From Opisthorchis felineus (Eukaryota; Platyhelminthes; Trematoda; Opisthorchiida; Opisthorchiidae), in contig SJOL01006392.1 in the NCBI GenBank assembly GCA_004794785.1, positions 124,936-188,935 of the forward strand: a stretch of 64,000 bases of DNA. The letters are read 5' to 3'. Both the position numbers and the translations under genes were made by a program. Positions within the stretch are counted from its first letter, which is position 1. Every line of letters begins with the position of its first letter. Under the pieces are notes generated by a model. It worked only from the letters and a program-made list of their open reading frames with translations. It did not search any database and had not been told where the DNA came from. Shown here one piece after another: positions 52,216 through 64,000 of the stretch.

Positions 52216-53576
52216 TAGATTAGCTTCACTTACAGGACGAAAACTCCATTACAATTCCCAAGCCTCCTCATACCGCCAACAATCGCCTGAATGCAATTAA
52301 GTGGTCCGAAAGTTGTCGGGTTACTCATTGCTTATAGCAGAAGACCAGAGAATTACCAGACCACGGGTTTTGAAGTTAAGGTGAGACTGGATGTCTAAAA
52401 ACTCAGCCACACGAGAGCTTTCGTCAGTGAGGGGGCCTAACGCCATCGGAAATTTTTGCAGTTTCACACCATAGCCTGTGAGCCACGCGTTCGCCGGCAT
52501 GTTTGTGCAGCCGGCTGATTTGATGTGCGGCATACAAAAGACAAGCAAAAAGGATAAGTAATGGTCAGTTTGTGATCGAGCACAGCTTGTCATCTACTTA
52601 ATTTGTGGGATGATATTAGGCAAGAAGTAAACTGAATTGTATAGAAACCTGGGCAGTCTCCGTAGCTGAACTGAGCCTGGATTGCTTCATCTGTCATCCC
52701 AGTTTGTCATCCATGCTCCACCATGTCGTTTGCTAGAACATGTGGACCCATCGACCTGTCGCTTACTCTGATATCTTTTGCTGTACAAAAGTTTAAAAAA
52801 ACGATTCCACTGTGGTCGCATGCCAATAACCCTTCATTCCATTTTCCTCGTTTATTGCATATCGAGCGACTGGTTGTCACCACCTGCCCTCCAATCTCTT
52901 GGATCGAGCATTTCAGTAGCGTAAACTACAATTGTTTGTACAGCTGAATGGAGTGGGATGAACTTATACGGCTGAAACTTGTGTCAAACCCACGTCCCCG
53001 TAATCAGCGGACCTTCGATGCAAAAACGCACACTGTCCAACGCGGTCAACGTGCCCACGACCTTGAAGGTCACCTACAACTAGCTTGGCAGGTAATCCAT
53101 CATTGTAACAATTCGGCGCAACCATACCGTTCAACCGATTAAGGGAAGAGTTGCGGAACATCATAAGTGCATTCGTACGGAGAATAGCACAGGTCATGCA
53201 GGTCGTATAGCTGATTTTTGTCTACCTTGTAACAGCTAGGATGCCAGCATATTCACGGTATAAAGTTCGTTACTAACGGCGGACAGCTGGGTCGGATAAA
53301 AACGAATCTGCTATATTCTACTTTTTGTGCTTGTAGACTTGCTTTGGGTTGGAGTTTAAATCTGCTGCACTGTTAAAGCGCCGTGGTTCGACGGGGCTTC
53401 ATTACATCTTCAAGTTGAGGATGGGAAATGTGTGCAGACACGACATTACTGCATCCACGGGAGTTTTTAAGCTTATGCGAAAGAAAAGGAAAAGAAAGTA
53501 ACTTGATCCACAATAGTTTGCGAAACTTTTGGGCATAGTCGTTTTATGTATGTATGGTTAAATGCGTAGATACACA

Positions 53577-53577
53577 A

Positions 53578-53636
<59 letters not shown>
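53577..53636. repeat. GATA microsatellite
   Basis: About 15 perfect GATA units. Confidence 0.98.
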
Positions 53637-54479
53637 TGTAATCATACATAGAGAGGGAGAGGAGCAGAGAAAATGAATACCAGTTCAAACTTCATACTAA
53701 TAAGAAACATCATCCTATTCGTTACAATGGGTGTTGTTTCAAAAGGGCCTCATAAGCACTTTACTCTCAATTAAATAATTGTTCATTTTGAAACGCTTGA
53801 ATCCACGAATCGAATTCTGCGAGAATATTTTGGAGATGGCGGAAATGGACAAGCTTTACGGGGGTCTCAGTAGCTTCTTATACAAACTAATTTGTGATCA
53901 CGGTCATTATATTTCACCCGCGTATAAGCACGAGAATTGAATTATCAAAAAAATCTCACACACGTAGCTGTCGGTTTGCATTTGTCCTTCACAGTGCCAT
54001 AAGTTTTTCTTCTATACACCCTTCAACCAACCGATGCCGAATTCACCATTAAGCTAATCAGATTTATTTCATGCTAAGTTATTTATTGCCTAGCTTTGTC
54101 TCTATATTGAGGAATCAAACCACTGTGTAATGCGGTAGTGGCTTGGCTATTTTAAAAATCCACAGACTTGGGTTTGTGTGATTTCTGTACTCGCATGACT
54201 GGCATGTACATTGAGTTTAGAAAACGATGTCTCTTTTTTTGGGACCCGGATGAAAGATAACAGAGAAACCGAGTTTTCTGGCATTCCGCATTCTGTCGTG
54301 CCCGTTGTTCTGAAGGCAAATCGAAACAATCATTCGGATGTTGATAACACAGATGTTGATTTTTAATATCAAGAAATTTTTCAAGGGCTGTCAGTGACAC
54401 ATTCGCTGGTTCCCTGTTCAGTCGTCTTTAGTTGTCAGTTGCCCCTACGCGCAGAGAACATACGGAAGATGTCACTGTT

Positions 54480-54860
54480 TGACCATCGGTGTCTCCGAAG
54501 CATTAGTCAGGTCTGGTGGGAACATCGGATTAGTAGTGCTTAGGTACGCCAAATGGCTCTAGGAAGAAAGAATTCTCCGGCGATCGATGAATTACTCACG
54601 CTCCATAGGTTACGCTGGTTAGGACATGTACTCCGCATGTCAGAAGACCGTCTGCCTCGCAGAGCTCTTTTCGCCCATCCCTATGCTTAGTGAAAGCGAC
54701 CGAGTGGTGGAAAGTGTATGATCTGACAGCAAGAACACACTTAGTCGGGCGGGCAACTGCCGCCTCCCTGGATGGGGTCCCCGGGACTCAACTCACCAAC
54801 GGTTAATGATACTGGCAGAAATGGTCCGATCGCGCAGTCAATGGCACTCTTGCATCAAAG
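54480..54860 (+). mobile_element. Second non-LTR retrotransposon family, 3' coding remnant
   Basis: On the + strand I read [60 protein letters not shown] and a PPPWMGSPG-like stretch. Same protein region as the RTE-like copies but clearly a different family. It is 5' truncated, with stops. Confidence 0.7.
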
Positions 54861-56229
54861 CTATCACCTTCAATGCGTAGCTATCCAGTTCTCGAACTAA
54901 CTAAGGCTTTGTTGTATGTCCCACACTTTCCTCTTTTCCGGTGATCGGAATTGTAGCATCTAGAACCAATGTGCCTGTTGAATTGATTGAAGAGTCTGTT
55001 TTCACGGGCTTGGATGAATCACGGTCGTTACACAAATCCATATTCGCTTATTAGGATTTGCCTGAGCAATCTGGGGCACTTTGATTGAAGAATAATCTAT
55101 CCAAAAGTATTCTCCGTAACACTACTCCAGCACAGTAAATGTCCTCATGGCAGAAACATGTACGAATAATTTTTGGACTCATATCTGATGCCCTTAGAGG
55201 CGACAGGACCATTTCCCTATTTTTCCATTCTCCTGTACATTCGTCCACTTATTCTGCTTGTCTAACTGTATTTAAAATGGGCTTCTTCAAAACTAAATGA
55301 TACTGAGGGTGGTCTGAAAAGAAATCAGTCTGATGTTGTAGTGAATTGGGACTGAAGTGGAAACATCTGGAGACGAAGAAACCAGAAAGCTGGCGGCTGT
55401 CATTTGTCGCAAAATAGTGCTAATTACAACTGTGTACAGAAATATATAGACAGCAGAGTTCAGCAGAGTTCAGAAATCCGGTTCGGGCTATAGGTTGGAT
55501 ATTTCTCAGCCAAGCCAGTTTGTAGGGTCGACGGTACAACGAACTTTCAGGCACCGAAACGTAGTATAGTCTTGTGGTCATATGTCTTGCTTATTTTTAT
55601 CTGATGTGCTTCTTCACATGGTCCTTTTGTAGCCACCTTTCTCAACAGCTAGGTGTTTAAATCGGAGAATAGGAGCTGGCGCAGTAGTCTTGCTTCTTAA
55701 CTGACAAGCCGTAGGAGCTCGCCTAGGTGATTCGGAAAATACTTCATTAGCTAGCCAGCACATATTGGCCAACAGTACTACACTGAGAATTCCTGATACT
55801 GATCTCAGGTCGTTTCCTCGGAAATATGACAAACCTAACTAGTCGAAGCACTGTAAGGAGGCATGGTGAAGTCCAATTTTATTTAGAATAGCATGGATTT
55901 TTTTGACGGTGGCATCGGCCGCTTGCACTTGCTACAACAAAATGTTACCGCATAAATAATCCAAGTAAGCGAAACTTATGTGCTCGTTAGCATTCATTGT
56001 ACCTTTCAGGGCATTCACAGAATCTTCCGAAAACCCTTCTGAAAATAAGTCATGTGAAGCTGTTAGCAGGTTAAGATGCCCGACTAGACATGATCACTGT
56101 CTGACATTATCAGATCAAAAGTTTGTTCTAGGAACTTGCAGGATGTCTTCAAGACCGAAGCATTTCTCGAAGGTCTGAAGGGCAATATTACTGATCGTCA
56201 TGATAGTTAGAAAAAAACGTTAAGCCATT

Positions 56230-56760
56230 TTGAAATGGAATCAAGCAAAGTACTGCTTACTAATTCACCAGGAATTTTCCACAGCTTACCGTAAGTGTGC
56301 ACACTCTTCCACGGCGCCAAGATATTCAAATTTTAGTTCCGTTGCTGTCGGCATCATACCTCTATCCCTGTCGGTTCGTCAGCATATCGGACGAGCCTCG
56401 TTTTCCCACTCCCACTTAACTGAGATGCAAGTCGCCTGGGACTAGTTTTCTTAGTGATGGAGGGAACACCATCTCATCGCTGTGATGCAAGACACAATCC
56501 GCTAAGATGGACAGTTCTTTCCGGATTTGAATGAACTTTGGACGGTTCTTCCTAATCACGGATGACCAGCCTTTTCGCAGTGCTGAACTAACCACTGCGT
56601 AATACCTGCGGGCTTTATGAGCCAAATGAAGTCTGGAAATAGGAGCAACCTGGGACAAGAGGCATTCGGGTCTGCAGGTGCACTGTATGAATATCTGGTA
56701 AAAAATTGGCCCGTGGAATCGGGGTACCAGGTTTACATATACAACATGCGTCACCGCTGG
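56230..56760 (-). mobile_element. Second Ty3/gypsy remnant: integrase N-terminal region
   Basis: The minus-strand frame at 56416-56754 contains IRKELSILADCVLHHSDEMV and FPPSLRKLVPGDLHLS, matching the gypsy stretch R.ELS...DCVL...R(V/M)(V/I)(I/F)P..LR..(V/L)L..LH, which precedes the H2C2 zinc finger. Downstream (56270-56350) FEYLGAVEECAH may be the worn CxxC part. Dead, no LTR found. Confidence 0.6.
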
Positions 56761-57344
56761 CTCTTTTCTGTGGCTAGCTTTGACTGATGAAGGTTAATCA
56801 AAGGACATAGTGCCTACCGATTGTCAACCTCAAACCAAAATGGTATTTATGGAGTTGTTTCCCTTACCAGGCCACAGTGGATGTTTCCTTCTGCACGTGG
56901 GACTGCACTGTCGACCTGGTTCAGCAATCTGGATAGGAAGATAACGAACTGGTCCTCCTATTTTGAGATAGTTCGAATCCCAACGAGAAAAGCGTCAGTG
57001 ATAAACTAAGTCTCCTAGCTATTTGGGAACAAGCTGAAAACGGATCAACTCTTGATCGGTTGTGGGAAGCAATGAAGTTGAGCTGACTGGTCCACCGAAA
57101 TGGGGTGCTCCGGAACAAACGGTTGAGCAGGCGTAGCAAAACCGGGGATAACAAGGGAATAATACTGAATACATCCGATAATCATTCCTCTTGGTTCCTA
57201 AGGGAGTGAAAATAATTTGGTGTTTCCAGGCCTTCAGATTCCGGACAACCATCTTATTCTCTCATAATAAATGAATATCACAGTGAGTCCACAGGCAGCA
57301 AGCAATGTTCGATATCTCTGGGTTGTGAATTATTACTTGTTTAT

Positions 57345-58010
57345 CGTCTTGGGGTCATGCGTCACCAATGCTGGCTGTCTATTACACGACTGTGAGACGT
57401 GATCCTGGCAAGCAGCGGAACTGAGACGTCTTCAGGTTCTCGACAAACGTTATCTCAGAAACAGCTCGTGTAGGCTGGTGTCGGCTAATCCGTAAAGTCA
57501 GTGTTCAGTTGTGCAACAGAAAATTTAATCGAAAAATATGTCCACTTACAGTGGTTTGGTCACGTATCGCACGCGCCGAATAATCGTTTGTCGAAAAGAG
57601 TGCTATTCTTCCTGCCGAATTCAGAGCGGCGCAGGCAGAGGGGTAGGAAAGGGCTTACGAAAAGTCTGAGTACTCTCGGTGTGAATCACCTTCCAGAGTG
57701 AGGACCACGTCATTTCCCCCGTGTATGATTAAAGATGCTGCAAGATATGGCTGTTAATCAAGGTCACTGGCGTTCTTGTTGTCAGTTCCTGTCCAGAATA
57801 TCTGAATGCGTGACTGGAGGTGTAGGCACTTCGGAATGATTGTGGTAGACCAGCACCAAGTCCCTTCCCCACCCAGTCTTACTCCTTTATTCATAATATG
57901 GCTTTCTAATAAATTGGGGTAGTGCGGCAGCGAAGTATCAATGTCTGAACACTGATGTTCTAGTGTTTTTGTTTTTGTTGCTGCTGGTGCCGATGATGAT
58001 GATGATGATT
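57345..58010 (+). mobile_element. RTE-like non-LTR retrotransposon, 3' end with UTR and GAT tail
   Basis: Coding traces are LQVLDKRYLRNS, FSCATENLIEKYVHLQWFGH, NRLSKRVLFFLPNSERRRQR and LPE.GPRH, followed by a UTR with tattcataatatggctttct, gcagcgaagtatcaatgt and a final (GAT)6 at 57992-58009. It is the uninterrupted reference for the copy at 40425-41792. Confidence 0.78.
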
Positions 58011-61000
58011 TACTATTTTTAAACCGTGTGTAGCGCGTGTTTTGACTTGATACACCGAGTCACCATTATGCTGACAGTTCGGTTGAATCGGTAAGCTCAA
58101 GTGAATCCAAGTTTAATTGCCTGTTTGTGATATTCTTCATAAACGGGAAATTCATCTTGGTCCCCCGTTAAAACCTAGCTGGTGTGCAAATGAGTGTAGT
58201 TCGTTCATCTGACAGTATTTTGCCGTAAGCTACATGGAAATCATCTAAATTTCAACGGGATGAAGGGCCAATCGGTAAATTTACAATGAGAGGAGAAGAG
58301 TCTAAATCGGACCTCACGTTATTCCAGATCTAGACTCCATCAAAAGCCTGAGGAGAATGATGATATGCTGTGGATATCCAAGGGGTAAAACACCGAAGTA
58401 AGAACCGGGATTCCGAAAGAAATGAAATCTGAACTCAACCTGTTAAATTTAGGAAAAAAGCAAAAAAAACCAGATTAACTTGATGCACGGATTGCGGTTC
58501 TTTTGAAATGGTGAACAAATCGGGTTTGTTGATCGATGCAAATTAGTAAGGCAAGGCAATGTTATTTTCCCCATCTCATGGCCGTACGACAGTGCAGCGT
58601 ACTGTTGTTCCGTGCCTGCATAATCCGATCATTCTACACAATTACGCTGCGTGACTAACCAGACCTATCTACTATTGAAAAGTGTAGCTGAACTAGATAG
58701 CGTGAAACCCCACAGAAACCAGAGTTAGAATGATGGATTACAGCATATGAGAGATGCTCAAAGAAAGGTAATCGAGAAGTAAGCATTGTTCCGCTTGGCA
58801 AGGAGATAGTGGCCTGAACTGCAGCTGAACGGCGTAAGCCCCAAAGCAGTTAGTTTGGCTGCAAATGAACTTGAATTAGTAGATCGTGGATGAAATGTTG
58901 GCTTTTCAGATGAACTTCTGAAGGTTTCAACAAATAGTTCTGTTTGAGTCTGAAGTATCTATTCAAGTAGGCCCGATCATACTGACTTTCAAAGTGATGA
59001 AACTCGATCTCATGTCACAGTAGAGAATAACGGTAAATTGTTGTGGGTCTTTTACTGCTTCATCTGGCATGCGTTGTCCTTTCAGCGCCCAGTGTGTGGA
59101 GCGTAACGAAGTACCTGGCTACGAATAAAAATCTTTAGAGCAGCGAATACGGCTTATCAGATTACGGCGACTTGGACGTTTATTACGCATGTTTGAGTGT
59201 CCTCTGCCAAAAAAAGAGCTGTTTTCCATCCCAAACAATTGCCAGGGCAAAGTTCTTGGAAGACAGCCATATAATGAAAACGTTTTCAGTCAAACTGAAT
59301 ATTATGGGATTATCACGCTTTCCTGGCCACTGGATCCGTGAATACGCTAAAAGACGTGGTACAGAACAGTTTCCAGTGGCGAACATACTGGCATTTCCTA
59401 ACCAGACCACTTGGCCTCTGTTTGTCGTTATGTTCTGTTTTATTTGCCAGTGACATCTAACTCCGACGTTATACCAACATATACTTATCTCACTGCTTTT
59501 GGAAAACGTAGATACCACAGTCTAGACCTTTTTCCTAGGAAGATAGGACTTCTTCCGCACAAATCTCCCAATCCCTTTCATTCCACTCTTTACGAAAGCA
59601 TTTCTCGTAGTTGTTTGATACTTTTGCGCTAGCATTTACCAAGGGCGCTTTGCTCTCGATGATGGATATGATGGTAATGGTGATGATGACGGTGATAATG
59701 ATGGGTATAGTTATCGTTTCGTGCTTCGTACTTGCACCCGAAAGTTTTACTGAGACCGGAGTCGGTGACCCCGTTGGGTTCTGAACTCATCGGCCAACTA
59801 TCAGGAAAACAATCCACTGTGTTCGTTAATGGAGTCATATGGTGTTGTGGCCTTCTGCACTTTCTAACCCATAGGCGGAAGAAAGCAAAGACATACGGTG
59901 AAGTCTGCTGTATGTCGCAGCCCATGGTTCAAGTGAAAATTACGACACAGCGATTTGCATCCTTTCAGTATCGTTATGAGTAGTACGAATGTAATTAAAA
60001 CTTAACTGCGAAGTCTAATTATACGAATTTTTTAAACATGCAACTGAACTAGTTCACCTTATGAAGAATGCCTAATTCTGTATTGGGAAAAGCAGTTGTC
60101 AGTCTGACCTTGATTACGAAACCCCATTCAATTGATATGTGCCAACTGCCAGTTTTACACTTCATCTGACCTATCCGGGTTGGGTGAAACAGTCTCGAAA
60201 TCCAAATGACGAATCGTTGGTTGTTTTCTACAAATGTCATCGCAAAGATCGTGAGAAAGACTGTCCGTCTTTCTTCCACCTGTTTGCCTCTCGATTTCTG
60301 GATTCGTTTTGAGACAGGTTATTTTGCGGGTAAGGATTATGCACATCTATAACTGTTAGTATGTCCTATGGTCAGTAAACAGGTTGAGATGCCTGGAACC
60401 TTCACTGTTTCACTTTCTCACTCCATATCATATCGAACAAACGGAAAAATTTAACGTCAGTCAACTGATTGGACTATCGCCTTACCACCTTACCTTGCTA
60501 CACTGTTTACAGCTGAAAGACTGAGTGGCAGATTGATACAAAAATCACATGTAAACAACAAATATTTTGCGAAATTATCTATCATCAGTAGCTATTATGT
60601 TACTTCCACATATAGTCACGCCATCTGTACTGCCCATCAAACTTTGGATAGTTTTTTGCTCCTAACAACTTTACTTGGACTGATTCGATCGGTGCTTCGA
60701 CCGCAGTTCCCTCCCTTATATCCCAACCAGCCAAATGTGAACACGAATGCGATTCACATTTGCCAGGGGATGTGCTAGGATTATTTTCCCGAATCTTCTG
60801 AAAACTGGTGCCTGTATTTGTTTGGTCAGGCTTATCATTGAGCCGTTGGTTTCTGTTTTACTTTTCAGCTACCGGTAACACCGCAATGATAAGATTGGGC
60901 TTGCTTTCAAGTGTTATTTCCTGACTCTTTTTAGATGAACGTGAACGTGTTTATGACATCGAGTCGCCCAAAGCACATGCAAAATAACTAACTAGACAAG

Positions 61001-61924
61001 CCTAGGACGCAGTTCATTCCGATCAGTTTTCAGAAAAGCGGGAATCATATCAGAGGTGTACCCAGAGGTTCTTTCCATGAATTATCACAATTAAGCCAAA
61101 TACTCCGACACAAACGGTAATCATATTGCCAGGTTTTGATATCAGAACACCATCAGTTTCTGAAATGTTTCGCTACGCTAGTTAGCTGTGTCAGTTGATC
61201 AAATAGCGTAGCCGTGACTTACTTCGTTTGAAGGCATTTCGTATGTTCGAGAAACCACTTTTTTAGCGAAATGCATAGTTCAGTGCATAAAAGTTATTGT
61301 AAAATGCAGAACACAAATTGACGAACATTAATGTTTTCACAATCTGTTCTTCTGATCAATACAAATCGAGGAATTACAAAAAATGAAAGCGAGCAATTCA
61401 TACAAGAAAGACAAGCAGTAAAGCCTGTGGATAAGTGTGAAAACTGTTTACTTTTGATAGATTGACTTGAATAGACAGCAGTCTCATAACCATATCACGG
61501 AAGACTCAGTGAGTGTCCAAACGCTTTCTGAATGGACAGACTCGGGTTGCGCGAGTGAATAGCGATTGCCTCAGCTAAGGTCAGGCATGATATTGATGGA
61601 CGTTTGGTAAATTATTCGCAAAGCGATGTTAGAACTAATCACGTGACTCATATCGACCATGGTGCTAGTTGTAGACCTCCCCGATCCGGTTGCCAGCCGA
61701 AATGGCTGATGCCCCCTTATTCTCTTGCATTAGTGCCGTGTCTTACACCTTATTTGTTCTACAGTAATTGAAGGAGTAAACTACCGTGCCTTGAGCGTGG
61801 ACCGACAGCCTATCTTTTAGATGTAGGGGCATCAGCTGAGTAGTCTTGAGCCACACTTTGAGTATAGTGGCCGGAAATGTTTTCGAAGTCACTGACGTAG
61901 ACTCTGAGCCAAATAGACAGATCC
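58011..61924. other. Intergenic stretch without a supported gene
   Basis: A degenerate family B piece lies at about 58150-58270. A loose GAT-rich run is at 59655-59705. I see no gene, RNA or other element in the rest. Confidence 0.65.
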
Positions 61925-62400
61925 CCTTTGAAAGGAAGACTGAGGAAGATAGATTTATTTTCGGTTGTGCTCGGTTTGCTGTTCATATTTGTTGCAGCCA
62001 TGTGTTTTGAGATGAACCTGTCCGGATAATAAATTTCACGAAGTATACTGGCGAGCGAGGGACGTTCGGCTTTAGGTTCCCTTTCAGAGCAGATTTTTCT
62101 TGCCCTGTCAGAAGGGCATTGAATAAACTGTCGTTTATCTTTTGGTCGGACAAAGCAGTTGAGGTTAGTGTGTTGACCCATCCAGGTTGGCTTCCTGTAA
62201 GTCGAACGTTTAATTGAGCCACTAGTTGCTCTTAGCAGCTACATGTCCAGGAAATGGAAAGAGCCGTTATTTTCTTCTTCGGATGTAAACTTAATGGCCA
62301 GATATGCCTGACTAAAATTCGTTAAAATCCCCGGTAGCTCTGGGGGATTGTCTATAACGGCGAAATACGGTTGCCATAAGTAAGTTAGACAACTCGAAAC
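61925..62400 (-). mobile_element. Penelope-like element remnant: reverse transcriptase
   Basis: The minus strand reads, in order, WQPYFAVIDNPPELPGIL, AIKFTSEEENNGSFHFLDM, YRKPTWMGQHTNLNCF, RARKICSERE, YYPDRFISKH and KSIFLSLPFKGD. These match the Penelope-like RT sequence of W.RYVDD..V, IKFT.E.E..G.LPFLD, YRKPTWTG, RA..(I/V)CS, NGYP..FI.KH and (L/I)PFKGD. The stretch from YRKPTW to PFKGD is one open frame. The catalytic YVDD appears deleted (WQPYFAV). No GIY-YIG part was found downstream. Confidence 0.75.
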
Positions 62401-62732
62401 CAACTATGCTTTCAGCTTGATGAGTTCAACTCAGAGGTTGTACAGTTAGTCAACTATGATAGGAGAACTTTAGTTCTACACTGATATACAAGGCCAGAGA
62501 AGGTTATTGTTCACTTTGGGATTTGTCTATTGCTCAATTTTGCACGAAGTCATATGTGGAACAGCATGAGTGCCCTTGAGCCCCCTTAAGCCCCAGGGAA
62601 TGTGATCAGAGGCAAAAAAGGAGGACAGTTTTAAAGCCAGCCGGACGTATTACCGATAGACTATGACTGCCAAATAAGGAAGGTGGGGCAAAATGCATGA
62701 AGAAATGTATGCACCGGGTAGATTACTGGCCC

Positions 62733-62815
62733 ATCATCATCATCATGGACAGTATGACATCGGTGTTCAAGACTAATGCTTCGCTGCCACAGAACCATAC
62801 CACTTCCCGGACACA
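62733..62815 (-). mobile_element. RTE-like 3' terminus only
   Basis: On the minus strand: gtggcagcgaagcattagtc, ttgaacaccgatgtcatact, gtccatgatgatgatgatgg. It is the shared 3' tail with no coding part, in opposite orientation to the other copies. Confidence 0.7.
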
Positions 62816-64000
62816 TCAAGGTTAGGCTTATGTGGTTAATTGGATTAAAAGTTTACGCAGAGTGCTCTAAACTATGGCAGTCGCGAAATGTCAATTCCAC
62901 CGCCATCGCAGGTCTGACATACTAAAACCTTTAGTATCACGCTGGTGTGGACTAGTATGCTATATAGGCCGAATACTGTTTGATTTCAGTGTTCTTCCGT
63001 GTTTATCTTTTTGCTCCCAAATCTTGCGATCTCACAAACTTCGCGTTGTTTTGCTCATGTCAGGACGCTGTCGGACAGAACGATACACGCGCAGCCCTGC
63101 TGCCAGTTTAGTGGGCGTGACTAGTGATGATAAATTTACTTAAGTAGATCACTCCATAAATTTATGCGGCATTGTAAACAGTACGGAAATTAAGGTTTGA
63201 AAGTTTTAATTTACTGTTCGAATCTCCAACTTTTACGACTGCGATATATGAGGGCCAATAGAGTGTGCTGTGAAAAGGCGGCTGTATATGGGGAACTGTA
63301 ACATGAACATTGTGGCGTTTTAATGTAAGATTTCCTTAGAAAACTGTAGGTCCGCGTCGAGCCAAAGTATGAAGAACTGTGACTTTTTAAAGTGCCAAGT
63401 ATGACAGATTGGAGTGTAGTTCAGAGTGGCATACAGAACAACTCAGGAATAAATAGGTGAATGATGCTATGGTGACAGTATTAGGACGGTCAGGTCCTCA
63501 CAAACAATTCTACCCTTTGTAATATTTCACCGGGGTTTCATTTTCTCTCTGTTGTAGCCAACTAAGCCGCAGCGCTCTTTCTTCCATCGGTTCATCTGCA
63601 ATATAGCCAATCTTTATCTGGTGTCCTTCGTTGTCTTCCTTGAAGTTTTCCCACTCAAGTAACTGGACTATCAACGTGATAGAATAAATTCCATCAAGCT
63701 CCTAAATCACCCAGTTAGCTCACAGACACAACGGACAGAACAACGGAACCTATCTGTCCGGAGGCCAGCTGCTCCTTATAACCGAACATCACTTCAATTG
63801 GACTGATTTGTCACATGCTGGCTACCGACAAAACAAAGGCGTGCTCTGATTGGTCAGAATGTCAACCAACCTGGGTCGAGCATCTATAGCTCCACGCTTT
63901 AGCCCCCTCATGAAGCTTCTATCGTGACCTTGTGGAACATTCTGGGATGATCCTATAAATACGGTTGTAGTAGTCTTTCTTTATCTCCATAAAAGGGCTG
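62816..64000. other. Right end of window, nothing assigned
   Basis: No supported gene. The last 300 bases end with a TATAAATA-like box (63954-63961) in an otherwise anonymous sequence; see findings. Confidence 0.6.

Larger units (their letters stand above)
47361..54400. other. Intergenic stretch without a supported gene
   Basis: After the dynein 3' end no open frame exceeds about 110 codons and none matches a family I know. It holds a family E inverted pair (49199-49340), a family C inverted pair (51820-52200) and a GATA microsatellite (53577-53636). Exons of a neighbouring gene that are short or fast-evolving could be missed. Confidence 0.65.

Noticed and set aside
53577..53636. CRISPR-like or satellite array
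   Set aside because: It is a simple GATA microsatellite without spacers.

Overview
The window is eukaryotic DNA, most likely from a flatworm and probably a digenean fluke. The evidence is one gene cut into 14 short exons by introns of about 1 to 11 kb with GT/AG borders, a dense background of old non-LTR, LTR, Penelope-like and tRNA-derived repeats, and many microsatellites. The flatworm or fluke assignment is inference; the sequence contains no rRNA or mitochondrial marker.

The only gene I can support is the 3' part of an axonemal dynein heavy chain of the DNAH5/DNAH8 type (outer arm), on the + strand from 2381 to 47103. Fourteen exons (2381-2634, 5130-5283, 6387-6827, 8424-9578, 10944-11096, 14951-15106, 17280-17462, 18432-19103, 30525-30742, 32940-33693, 35475-35737, 38889-39300, 43808-43936, 46435-47103) splice in frame to 5613 nt. 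They encode the last 1870 residues of the protein: AAA4, the antiparallel stalk with the microtubule-binding tip, AAA5, AAA6 and the C-terminal domain. The stop is TGA at 47101-47103 and a poly(A) signal AATAAA follows at 47341. The tail, linker and AAA1-AAA3 must lie upstream of base 1. Compared with the family, this protein has two long insertions, about 40 residues in AAA6 and about 80 residues in the C-terminal domain.

Everything else is intron or intergenic DNA holding mobile-element debris. The large pieces are: a Penelope-like element (4395-4840, +), a Ty3/gypsy pol remnant running RT, RNase H, integrase (12150-13860, +), an RTE-like non-LTR 3' end interrupted by the restriction-like endonuclease end of an R2/NeSL-type element (40425-41792, +), a pogo-like transposase scrap (42960-43075, -), a second non-LTR family (54480-54860, +), a second gypsy integrase scrap (56230-56760, -), a second RTE-like 3' end (57345-58010, +) and a second Penelope-like remnant (61925-62400, -). 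Short repeats include a tRNA-derived SINE with intact A and B boxes (family A), a 180-250 bp repeat seen at about ten places (family B), and three other dispersed families.

Bases 47347-64000 contain no gene I can support. An assembly gap of 159 N at 37076-37234 lies inside a TA microsatellite. I found no new defence or biosynthetic system. The best leads are the dynein insertions and the nested retroelement.
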